The notes under the pieces were generated by a model. That model worked only from the letters and a program-made list of their open reading frames with translations, was not told the origin of the DNA and ran no database searches. This document shows, piece after piece, positions 9,211 through 15,966 of a stretch of 24,925 nucleotides of DNA (position 1 is its first letter; the number at the start of each line of letters is the position of its first letter). Source of the DNA: Bacteroidales bacterium (GTDB lineage Bacteria; Bacteroidota; Bacteroidia; Bacteroidales; UBA12077); the NCBI GenBank assembly GCA_030156305.1, contig JASGMZ010000017.1, positions 1-24,925 of the forward strand. The letters are read 5' to 3'. The translations under genes and the position numbers were made by a program.

Positions 9211-10983
9211 ATGAATAGATCAGCCTGGTTTATTACCCTTACTTATTTTATTTTAAGTTTTTTATGGATTATGTTCTCGGATAAAATCCTGTTATCTATT
9301 GAATCTGACCCTTTAATTTTATCTAAATTACAATCTTATAAAGGGTTGATTTTTGTATTACTCTCATCTATTCTTATTTATTTCTTAACCTCCAAATCAA
9401 TCAATAAGTTTATAGCCTTAAATCTACGAAAAACAAAACACATAGAATATCTTGAGGAGTTAAAAGAAAAGGAAAAACAACTATCCATTTTAATCGGTAA
9501 TTTAAAAGGGATTGTTTACCGCTGCCAAAACGATCCTAACTGGACCATGAGCTATTTAAGTAAAGGAATTGAAGAAATTACAGGATATAAACCCGAAGAA
9601 CTCATTAACAATAAAATTATCGCTTATGCCCAACTAATTGTACCTGAAGACCGCAAAAAAGTGCAAAGCAAAATACAACAAGCGCTTGAAATAAATAAAC
9701 AATTTAGAATGACATACCGCATAAAAACAAAAAATAATACAACAAAGTGGGTATGGGAACAGGGTGTTGGTATTTATAACGAAAATGGGCAATTAAAATG
9801 GATCGAAGGATATATTGCTGATATTACCGAACAAAAATTAGCGGAAATAGCGCTTCAAAAATCAAAACAAAAATATAAAAACCTGGTTGAAAATTCGTTG
9901 ATCGGTGTTTATACCTCTAACATTGACGGAGAATTAATATTTGTCAATAACGCTTTTTGCAAGATTTTAGAATATGATAATCCCGAAGAAATAAAACAAA
10001 TAAATGTTAACGATTTGTATCCCACAAAAGAGTTGAGAGAACAATTTATTTACGAAATAAAAAAACATCAACAATTATCCAACTATGAAGTGGTATTACT
10101 AACCAAAAAAGGAAATACAAAGAATGTTACTTTAAGCGCAAAATTAGATGGAGATGAAATATCAGGAATGATGATGGATATTACCCACATTAAAGAATAT
10201 GAAAAACAATTATTAATGGCAAAAGAAGAAGCCGAAAAAGCAAGTAAAATTAAAGATGCATTTATTGGCAACATATCACACGAAATTAGAACCCCGTTGA
10301 ATGCCATTAATGGATTTACAAACATTCTCAAAAGTAATTTTGAGAAACATCTCGATGACCGGAGTAATGAATTTTTCCAGATTATATTTAATGCCTCCAA
10401 CCGGCTTGAACGTACTGTTGATATGATGCTAGATTACTCAAAGCTTAATACAGACAACATGGAGATGAAACCTTTAAAGGTTGATTTTAAACAAATTATA
10501 AAAAAAATACTGGAAGAACATCAGGTTGAGATAAAAGAGAAAAATCTTGAAATTATTATTGAGCAAAACACGGAAAACACACAAATTATTGCTGACGAAT
10601 ATGCGGTTGAAAATGCGTTTTCTAATATTATTCAAAATGCAATTAAATATACAGAAAAAGGACATATTAAAATAAGCTATTCACAAAATGAAAAAAATGA
10701 TTTAATTATTCACGTGGAAGATACTGGTATTGGGATGACCAGTGATTATCTTAAAAATATTTTTACTCCATATACGCAGGAAGAATCGGGTTATACCAGA
10801 CAATACGAAGGAATTGGGCTGGGACTATCGATAACAAAGAAACTACTGGAATTAAACGGTGCCGAAATAACGGTAAAAAGTGAAAAAGGAGAAGGTTCGG
10901 TATTTAGTGTCATCTTTAAAAATGAGTTTCAGAAACAGGTGAAGGAATTTTCCAAACCCAACTTATACGTCTCCAATAAATAA
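9211..10983 (+). CDS. Membrane sensor histidine kinase with two PAS domains
   Basis: About 590 residues from the ATG at 9211. Two hydrophobic segments near residues 4-24 and 43-61 anchor it in the inner membrane with a very short extracytoplasmic loop. There follow PAS 1 (about 90-205, with a PAC-like end YIADITEQ), PAS 2 (about 220-330, ending MMDITHIKEY), HisKA with H357 in NISHEIRTPLNA, and an HATPase domain with NIIQNAIKY, DTGIGM and EGIGLGLSI. All core residues are present, so it should be an active kinase; no receiver is attached. An in-frame TTG at 9187 would add eight residues, but the ATG is preferred. The stop is about 20 bases from the end of the convergent, broken kinase gene. The ligand and partner regulator are unknown. 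Confidence 0.92.
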   Translation: MNRSAWFITLTYFILSFLWIMFSDKILLSIESDPLILSKLQSYKGLIFVLLSSILIYFLTSKSINKFIALNLRKTKHIEYLEELKEKEKQLSILIGNLKGIVYRCQNDPNWTMSYLSKGIEEITGYKPEELINNKIIAYAQLIVPEDRKKVQSKIQQALEINKQFRMTYRIKTKNNTTKWVWEQGVGIYNENGQLKWIEGYIADITEQKLAEIALQKSKQKYKNLVENSLIGVYTSNIDGELIFVNNAFCKILEYDNPEEIKQINVNDLYPTKELREQFIYEIKKHQQLSNYEVVLLTKKGNTKNVTLSAKLDGDEISGMMMDITHIKEYEKQLLMAKEEAEKASKIKDAFIGNISHEIRTPLNAINGFTNILKSNFEKHLDDRSNEFFQIIFNASNRLERTVDMMLDYSKLNTDNMEMKPLKVDFKQIIKKILEEHQVEIKEKNLEIIIEQNTENTQIIADEYAVENAFSNIIQNAIKYTEKGHIKISYSQNEKNDLIIHVEDTGIGMTSDYLKNIFTPYTQEESGYTRQYEGIGLGLSITKKLLELNGAEITVKSEKGEGSVFSVIFKNEFQKQVKEFSKPNLYVSNK

Positions 10984-11003
10984 AACCAAAATCATTTTTT
11001 TAC

Positions 11004-12305
11004 CTATAACGGAAGTAAAAAATAAAAGTTAGAGCCTTTACCCTGCTCACTTTCCACATATATTTCTCCACCATGTTCCGAAATAATTTTTTTAGTGATT
11101 GCAAGGCCCAGTCCTGTACTTTTTTCCTTGGCTGTAGATTTCACACGTGTTGTTTGAAATGGATTAAATATTTTCGGAATGTCTTCTTCAGGGATTCCCT
11201 GACCCTGGTCCATAATTTCGGTTTTAAAAAAGTTTCCACTTACACTCAACCGTAACAAAACATCCGTTCCGGCGTCTGAGTATTTAATTGAATTGCTTAA
11301 CAAATTATTCATGACCTGTTCAATTTTTTGCACATCTATTCGTGCTATAAAATCGTTGGTTTTCTGCTGAAAAGAAATGGTTATATCTTTTTGCCTGGCG
11401 ATAATCTGATTCTGTTCTATAATTGTTTTTATAAAATCAATATAATTTATTTTCGTATAATTTAACTGCACCTTTCCCGACTCTATTTTAGTGCATCTTA
11501 GAAAATACCAGTTTTTTTAGTGGCGTAATAAAAAATGTCAAGAACAAGGCTTGCGAAGAATTGGCAGCCAGGAGTTTACTGATGTAAATGACTGGTTGCC
11601 AATGCGAGCGTAACGCAGTTATTGACGTTTTCTTATAGCCACTATTTTAGAAATATCCAACAAATCATTTAAAAGGTTCAAAGAAAAATTACTGGAATTA
11701 ATAATTACCGACAAAAATTTATTTATTTCGTCAGCTGAAATTTTATAAAACCGCTGAGATAACAATTGAGCAAAGCCTAAAATGGTACCTATCGGGTTAC
11801 GTAAATCATGTGCTGCTATACCCAATATCCTGTTTTTTTCTTCGTTTAAAAGGCTTAACTTTTTATTCGTTTCGGCGAGTTGATTTTTTTCTTTTATTAA
11901 CTGTCGTTGGAGGTTGTTTACTTCCCTGTTAAGCTCAATCATGGTATTATTAAGCTTCTTTAGTTCTTCAATTTCTACTTCGCCTATAATCAGTAATTCA
12001 TTATTTTTTTTATAAACCACCGATTTAATGGACTGGTTTTCAGTTATGCTGCCAATAGTTAAAAAACCATCAAAAACAATATGCTTATCATCCTTTTTAG
12101 CGGTTGCTAATTTCTCAAACGTAAGATTTAGTAAAGTTTCTTTTTCATCGCCTACAATTAAATGCCGAAAAGCCGGATTTGAATATATCAACTTTCCATT
12201 ACAGTTATAAATAGCAATACAGAATGTTTCACTTTTTTGTATAAAGGGATTTATTTCTGTATTCCAATGTTCTAAAATATCAGGGTTATTTTTTTGTTCT
12301 TCCAT
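11004..12305 (-). pseudogene. Sensor histidine kinase gene split by mobile repeat copy 2
   Basis: Two pieces of one gene flank the repeat. The upstream piece (12305 to about 11643) encodes a PAS-like domain, a coiled coil (about 105-155) and HisKA with H166 in AAHDLRNP, and runs to LLDISKI. It then enters the repeat and stops after VAIRKRQ. The downstream piece (from 11490) resumes with ESGKVQLNY and the complete HATPase domain (NNLLSNSIKY, DQGQGIP, STGLGLAIT). Removing the 152-bp repeat plus one 7-bp duplication (159 bases) restores one frame of 380 residues reading DISKIESGKVQL. As it stands, any product lacks the ATP-binding domain and cannot act as a kinase. It starts three bases after the stop of the small gene at 12309-12689. 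Confidence 0.93.
11491..11642 (+). mobile_element. MITE-like 152-bp repeat, copy 2, inside a kinase gene
   Basis: A full-length copy starting GTGCATCTTAGAAAATACC and ending TTATAGCCAC. It is flanked by the direct repeat TATTTTA (11484-11490 and 11643-11649), a target-site duplication. The outer ends form an imperfect inverted repeat: GTGCATCTTAGAAAA against the reverse complement of the right end, GTGGCTATAAGAAAA. An inner copy, GTGGCGTAATAAAAAA, resembles the right end too. The centre folds into a long hairpin: 11560-11571 pairs with 11592-11603 over 12 positions, with an inner TTTAC/GTAAA stem. There is no coding capacity, so it would need a transposase supplied elsewhere. I cannot assign the parent IS family by eye. 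Confidence 0.93.
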
Positions 12306-12308
12306 AGG

Positions 12309-12689
12309 TTAATGCATCGATTTCCCGGATTCTAAATCTTCAGTCGATAATTTAACAAAAACAGGAATATTAACCTGCATCCATTCATAATAAGGAAAAA
12401 TTTCCTTAAAAGTTTGTTCACTCAATTCCTTTTTTAAAATTTCTATCCAACTATTAAGCTGTGCCGCCCAATAGTTAGAATGGAATCTACGGCTGCGATA
12501 TGCCCTAAAAACCCATAATACAGTATCTGTTAAAACTTCGGGATCAAAATTTTTAAATATCGAAACCATAAAACGAACATGATTGGCATGGTTGTCTTTC
12601 ATCATGTCCAGATTATCTTCACCGACTAAGTCATTAATATCCGGATGGCTCAACATTTTATCATTTATTAAACTAACCAGTACTTCCAA
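12309..12689 (-). CDS. Hypothetical helical protein encoded upstream of the broken kinase
   Basis: Up to 126 residues, mostly predicted helical and rich in aromatic residues (HVRFMVSIFKNFDPE, WVFRAYRSRRFHS, YYEWMQVN). The pattern faintly recalls the helical modules preceding cobalamin-binding or sensor domains, but I cannot name the family. It ends three bases before the kinase gene, so they were one operon and this protein may have been the kinase's sensory or regulatory partner. The frame opens with TTG at 12689 preceded by AGAGG; the first ATG is ten codons further in. An in-frame stop lies shortly upstream, within about 30 bases of the palindromic element, so the original N-terminus and promoter may have been lost there. 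Confidence 0.65.
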   Translation of the reverse strand: MEVLVSLINDKMLSHPDINDLVGEDNLDMMKDNHANHVRFMVSIFKNFDPEVLTDTVLWVFRAYRSRRFHSNYWAAQLNSWIEILKKELSEQTFKEIFPYYEWMQVNIPVFVKLSTEDLESGKSMH

Positions 12690-12716
12690 AGCAACGTTAC
12701 CTCTTTATAACGGTCC

Positions 12717-12855
12717 CATGGTATAGTGTCGTAGGGAATACTAAGCGAAAACTTATCAGTTTACACCGCCCTTTTTTACAAGCCACAAACCTTCGAAACC
12801 GCTGAACCGACCGTAGGGAGTTCAGCGAAGCTAAACCCGCATGCACTATACCATG
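12717..12855. repeat. 139-bp palindromic intergenic element, possible cassette or recombination site
   Basis: Bounded by a perfect 12-bp inverted repeat, CATGGTATAGTG (12717-12728) and CACTATACCATG (12844-12855). Inside is a second stem, CGCTGAAC/GTTCAGCG, with a 12-base loop, and the motif CGTAGGG occurs twice. It is noticeably richer in GC than its surroundings. TATAACGG just outside on the left and GTGTTGTGC on the right resemble the loose core sites of integron-type attC elements, and similar palindromes near small accessory genes are familiar in Bacteroidota. No integrase is visible here. An attC-like role is inference; the palindrome itself is certain. Confidence 0.75.
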
Positions 12856-12875
12856 TGTTGTGCTTTCGTGCTTTT

Positions 12876-13157
12876 TTATCTGGGCGTTAATTGAATCGAT
12901 AAATCCAATGCATTTGCTACAAGTAAAAGGTTTGAAATTCTCACATCCTCGCCATTTTCAATCCGAGAAATATAAGGACGCTTTTTCCCAACAGTTTCGG
13001 CCAATTGCTCTTGGCTTATATGTAGTTCCTTCCGCCTATTTCTGATAATCTCGCCGAAATAATAGAAATATGCTTCTTCTCGGAATTTCTCTCTGCTTTC
13101 CGAACCTTTTTCACCATAGCGTTCTGCCAATAAGTCCTTTGCTTTCATTGTTTTCAT
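12876..13157 (-). CDS. higA: HigA-like XRE antitoxin
   Basis: A 93-residue protein with a helix-turn-helix domain of the XRE/Cro type at about residues 33-90: IIRNRRKELHISQEQLAE, then KRPYISRIENGEDVRISNL. The N-terminal 30 residues are charged. It overlaps the toxin stop by four bases (ATGA at 13154-13157), so the pair is translationally coupled, in the toxin-first order typical of HigBA. It should neutralise HigB and, through its helix-turn-helix, repress the pair's promoter; the palindrome at 13508-13523 is the likely operator. Family assignment is confident, the exact subfamily less so. Confidence 0.9.
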   Translation of the reverse strand: MKTMKAKDLLAERYGEKGSESREKFREEAYFYYFGEIIRNRRKELHISQEQLAETVGKKRPYISRIENGEDVRISNLLLVANALDLSIQLTPR

Positions 13158-13498
13158 AATTCCTTAGTTTTTAAATATTCCTTTAAAATTTTCTCTGCTT
13201 CCTTGATAGCTTTTACATAGTCCTTATTCGACTTTTTTATAAATCCATTCAAGCAAACAGCTTTTGTACATTCAGAAAAATTCAAATGGTCAATCGCAAA
13301 AATCAATACTCGATATTCATTTCCAGCTTTTATCCGAAGCTCATAGAACCCAGAATTCTTAAGCTTTTTCACAAAATTAGTATGAACAATCTTTATCTCT
13401 TCAATTATCTCAATCAACTGAAAGAATTTATTAGATATCCTTTGTCCTTGTGCATCGACAAAATTCAAGCAATTTTCTGTAATGTCAATTTCTCTCAT
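13154..13498 (-). CDS. higB: HigB/RelE-superfamily toxin (Gp49-like)
   Basis: A 114-residue protein matching the phage Gp49-like HigB group. The core reads FYELRIKAGNEYRVLIFAI, with the conserved Glu-Leu-Arg and the Tyr-Arg on the next strand, then CLNGFIKKSNK and a C-terminal helix with KAIKEAEKILKEYL. These toxins are ribosome-associated mRNA endonucleases; activity here is inferred from family. It is the first gene of the two-gene operon, and HigA overlaps its stop by four bases. The ATG at 13498 lies only four bases after a perfect -7 promoter box, suggesting a leaderless or nearly leaderless transcript. The pair lies between a palindromic element and a decayed ClC gene, which fits an acquired module. 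Confidence 0.88.
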   Translation of the reverse strand: MREIDITENCLNFVDAQGQRISNKFFQLIEIIEEIKIVHTNFVKKLKNSGFYELRIKAGNEYRVLIFAIDHLNFSECTKAVCLNGFIKKSNKDYVKAIKEAEKILKEYLKTKEL

Positions 13499-13502
13499 GA
13501 TG

Positions 13503-13533
13503 CAAAGGTAACGAATTCGTTACATAAATCAAA
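13503..13533 (-). promoter_or_regulatory. higBA promoter with perfect palindromic operator
   Basis: Read on the minus strand, TTTG (13533-13530), 19 bases, then TACCTTTG (13510-13503) match the Bacteroidota -33/-7 consensus TTTG-N19-TAnnTTTG exactly. The 16-bp perfect palindrome GTAACGAATTCGTTAC (13508-13523) fills part of the spacer and overlaps the -7 box, an ideal position for a repressor to exclude polymerase. HigA is the obvious candidate. The higB ATG starts four bases past the -7 box. Confidence 0.85.
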
Positions 13534-13578
13534 TAAATCAGTTGTTGTTTTTTTGCTTGCAGAGTCTTTTTTCTCAGC

Positions 13579-13600
13579 ATAAAGTACAACTTAACTTTAT
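13579..13600. repeat. Short inverted repeat at the junction of TA module and ClC remnant
   Basis: ATAAAGT (13579-13585) and ACTTTAT (13594-13600) form a 7-bp stem with an 8-base loop. It ends three bases before the last recognisable ClC codon at 13603. It may mark the boundary where the toxin-antitoxin segment joined the ClC remnant; it is too short to exclude chance. Confidence 0.4.
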
Positions 13601-13602
13601 CA

Positions 13603-14101
13603 TCTTCCGGTATTTGAACCAATGGCTGAGCCTGAAGAGATAATAGGTGACTCAAGGCCAATAGTTCCACCAAAACCTGCAGTTAATATTTCTCATATAA
13701 TGGATAAAAATATTTTATGCCCTTAACAAGACTGTTTCTTTAAGATATTGCATGCAAGATAGAAGCAATATTATGTTTAATCTTATCGCATAAAATATAT
13801 CGGGTAAAAATAAAGGTTTATGTAATTCCAATTACTGGCTAAATAGTGCATCTTAGAAAATACCAGTTTTTTTAGTGGCGTAATAAAAAACGTCAAGAAC
13901 AAGGCTTGCGAAGAATTGGCAACCAGGAGTTTACTGACGTAAATGACTCGTTGCCAATGCGAGCGTAACGCAGTTATTGACGTTTTCTTATAGCCACTAA
14001 ATAAAAACTAACAAGTTATATTCATCAAAGCTTTTATTTTCGAGCAATTTCTCGTGCAGATAAAACACGGCTGTTTTTAGCGAAAGAGGAGCAATTGTGG
14101 G
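13603..14101 (-). pseudogene. Decayed third ClC chloride-channel gene fragment, interrupted by repeat copy 3
   Basis: Starting directly after the stop of the ClC gene at 14102, the minus strand reads LKTAVFYLHEKLL...NLLVFI. The repeat follows, and then the frame continues PVIGI, FIFTRYIL, ILHAIS, IFLSII and AGFGGTIGLESP to SAIGSNTGR. This aligns with about residues 38-149 of the ClC protein at 15967-17745 (PAIGI, TRYILK, ALYAIS, MFSSII, GFGGSVGLEGP, WGSNIGR). In-frame stops replace the residues aligned with Tyr70, Leu77, Lys103 and Thr119, and another follows the last Arg. Both the first ~37 residues and everything after helix F are missing. The pore glutamate (GLESP) is still there. Apart from the insertion no frameshift is needed, so decay looks recent and largely by nonsense changes. 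Confidence 0.9.
13846..13997 (+). mobile_element. MITE-like 152-bp repeat, copy 3, inside the ClC remnant
   Basis: A full-length copy with the same ends as copy 2, flanked by the direct repeat TAAATA (13840-13845 and 13998-14003). The sequences on both sides join into one ClC reading frame (VFI, stop, PVIGI on the minus strand) once the repeat and one duplication are removed, which proves insertion. The stop (TAG) at the join is formed by target bases, so the gene may already have been damaged before insertion. Differences from copy 2 include changes in both hairpin arms (GGCAACCAG; CTCGTTGCC). Confidence 0.92.
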
Positions 14102-15892
14102 TTAATATTCAGAAACCTGAACGAGTAAATCGCGATAGGTATTAAAAATTTTGGATTTGGATACAAATCCAAAATACTTTCCATCTTTCATAACAGGCAA
14201 GTTCCATACACCGCTGGTTTTAAATTTTTTCATCACTACTTCCATATTATCGGTAACATCTACAATTTCTGGTGGCGAAATCATCACATCCGAAACAAAA
14301 GTATCATCATAGTGTTCTCTTTGGAACATAATTTGGCGAATATTATCGAGTAATACAATTCCTACCAGCTCTTGTTTTTCGTTCAATACCGGAAAAATAT
14401 TTCGTTTGGATTGCGAAACCGCTTTTACCAGTTCACCTAATGACTGATCAACATTTACCGTAACAAAATCTTTCTCGATAACACTATCCAGTTTCATTAA
14501 CGTTAAAACCACCTCATCTTTATGATGAGTTAGTAATTCGCCACGTTCGGCAAGCCGTTGTGTGTATATGGAATATTTCGTGAATGACAAAATGGTAATA
14601 TAAGCAATAGTAGCAGTAATCATCAGAGGAATAAACAAGCTGTATCCGCCGGTAATTTCGGCAATAAGAAAAATAGCGGTTAGCGGCGCATGCATCACAC
14701 CAGCCATAAGGCCGGCCATTCCAACCAGAGCAAAGTTTCCCAAAGGTAATTCAATATAATTCAATGAATTGATAAATCTCGAAAACCAATAACCTGTTAC
14801 TCCACCCACAAAAAGGGCTGGCCCAAAAATACCTCCTATGCCGCCACTTCCATTTGTTATCGCCATGGCAATAACTTTTAACAATAAAAGCAAGGCAAAA
14901 TAAATTAACAAAAGCCATTCATTGCTTGAAAAGAAAGAAAAAATACGGTCTTGAGGCATTCCCTCAATAGTACCGTTTAGTAAGGTTTGTAGGGTTGATG
15001 TACCTTCACCATACAATGAAGGAAATAAAAAAACCAAAACAGCAAGCGAAATTCCTCCGGTTATAATCCTATAGGTGTTTGATTTGAATTTATGCCAATA
15101 CGATTCAACCCGCAGGGTTGTTTTTGTAAAGTAGAAAGATACTAATCCGCATAATAATCCTAACAGGATATAAAATGGGATATTATTTAACGCAAATGGC
15201 TGCGTATTAAGAACCGTTAAAACCACCCCTTTTCCCATTAACAGATAGGCTACTGTTGCTCCGGTTACCGATGAGATTAATAAAGGAACAATAGAACTTA
15301 AGGTTAGGTCGAGCATCAATACTTCGATTGCAAAAACCAAACCTGCAATAGGAGCTTTAAAAATTCCTGCGATAGCTCCGGCAGTGCCACAAGCGAGTAA
15401 TAGGGCAACCGATTTAAAATTTAACCGGAAATAATGGCCAAGATTGGAGCCAATGGACGCACCGGTTAATACCACAGGAGCCTCAGCTCCTACTGAACCG
15501 CCAAAGCCGATAGTAAGGGTACTGGCAACAATCGACGAGTAGTTATTATGTGATTTTATCCGCCCGTTATTTTTGGAAAGGGCATATAAAATTTTTGAAA
15601 CGCCATGACTGATATCATCTTTAACAAAATATTTGATATACAAAACCGTTAAGGTAATCCCTACCAGCGGCAAAAAAAGATATGAAAAATTAAACCCGCT
15701 ATGAAAAAACCATGTAGATAAAAATTGATGGGTATAATGAACAGTAGATTTTAACAATACCGCTGCTAAACCGCTTAAAATACCAATAATAAAACTTAGA
15801 ATTAAAACCAGTTTATGCTCACTGACATGTTTATTCCGCCAGATTAAAATACGCCTTGAAAATCGCTGTCCTGTTTTATAACTGAATAACAC
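14102..15892 (-). CDS. ClC-family chloride channel/transporter with CBS domains (paralog A)
   Basis: A 596-residue integral membrane protein. Residues about 25-430 are the ClC core: helix D region SHGVSK, the gating motif GSVGAEAP with Glu137, GIFKAPIAG, and the helix N motif GGIGGIFGPALF. Two CBS domains follow (about 460-590), commonly adenine-nucleotide sensors in this family. At the position of the internal proton glutamate of E. coli ClcA the protein has Val191 (FAIEVL), as in channel-type ClCs, so passive chloride conduction is plausible. The GTG at 15892 is the start because an in-frame TAA lies two codons upstream. It is the middle member of a tandem of three, of which the downstream one is decayed. 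Confidence 0.92.
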   Translation of the reverse strand: MLFSYKTGQRFSRRILIWRNKHVSEHKLVLILSFIIGILSGLAAVLLKSTVHYTHQFLSTWFFHSGFNFSYLFLPLVGITLTVLYIKYFVKDDISHGVSKILYALSKNNGRIKSHNNYSSIVASTLTIGFGGSVGAEAPVVLTGASIGSNLGHYFRLNFKSVALLLACGTAGAIAGIFKAPIAGLVFAIEVLMLDLTLSSIVPLLISSVTGATVAYLLMGKGVVLTVLNTQPFALNNIPFYILLGLLCGLVSFYFTKTTLRVESYWHKFKSNTYRIITGGISLAVLVFLFPSLYGEGTSTLQTLLNGTIEGMPQDRIFSFFSSNEWLLLIYFALLLLLKVIAMAITNGSGGIGGIFGPALFVGGVTGYWFSRFINSLNYIELPLGNFALVGMAGLMAGVMHAPLTAIFLIAEITGGYSLFIPLMITATIAYITILSFTKYSIYTQRLAERGELLTHHKDEVVLTLMKLDSVIEKDFVTVNVDQSLGELVKAVSQSKRNIFPVLNEKQELVGIVLLDNIRQIMFQREHYDDTFVSDVMISPPEIVDVTDNMEVVMKKFKTSGVWNLPVMKDGKYFGFVSKSKIFNTYRDLLVQVSEY

Positions 15893-15919
15893 GGTTTATT
15901 TGATTAATTAAAATTGATG

Positions 15920-15927
15920 CAAAATTA
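15920..15927 (-). promoter_or_regulatory. -7 promoter box for ClC paralog A
   Basis: On the minus strand TAATTTTG matches the Bacteroidota -7 consensus TAnnTTTG, 27 bases before the GTG start. No good -33 TTTG is seen at the expected distance, so it is a moderate candidate. It suggests paralog A can be transcribed separately from paralog B. Confidence 0.5.
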
Positions 15928-15966
15928 ATCAATTGTTCCAATCTAAATATTTAAAATCAAATAATT

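Noticed and set aside
10984..11003. Search for a terminator between the convergent kinase genes
   Set aside because: The short gap has T-rich and A-rich runs but no stem of convincing length.
12860..13045. Plus-strand open frame opposite the higA gene
   Set aside because: It is antisense to the well-supported XRE antitoxin and has no recognisable domain or start signal.
13485..13673. Minus-strand open frame of about 62 codons overlapping the higB start
   Set aside because: It runs across the higBA promoter and out of frame through the ClC remnant. The remnant's own frame explains that stretch far better.
13608..13722. Plus-strand frame reading MAEPEEIIGDSRPIVPPKPAV that looks coding
   Set aside because: It is the antisense of the ClC remnant (AGFGGTIGLESP on the minus strand); its good composition is a shadow of that gene.
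1..14003. Possibility that the three 152-bp repeats form a CRISPR array or integron array
   Set aside because: They are spaced by kilobases, have target duplications, and interrupt genes; no short regular spacers exist.
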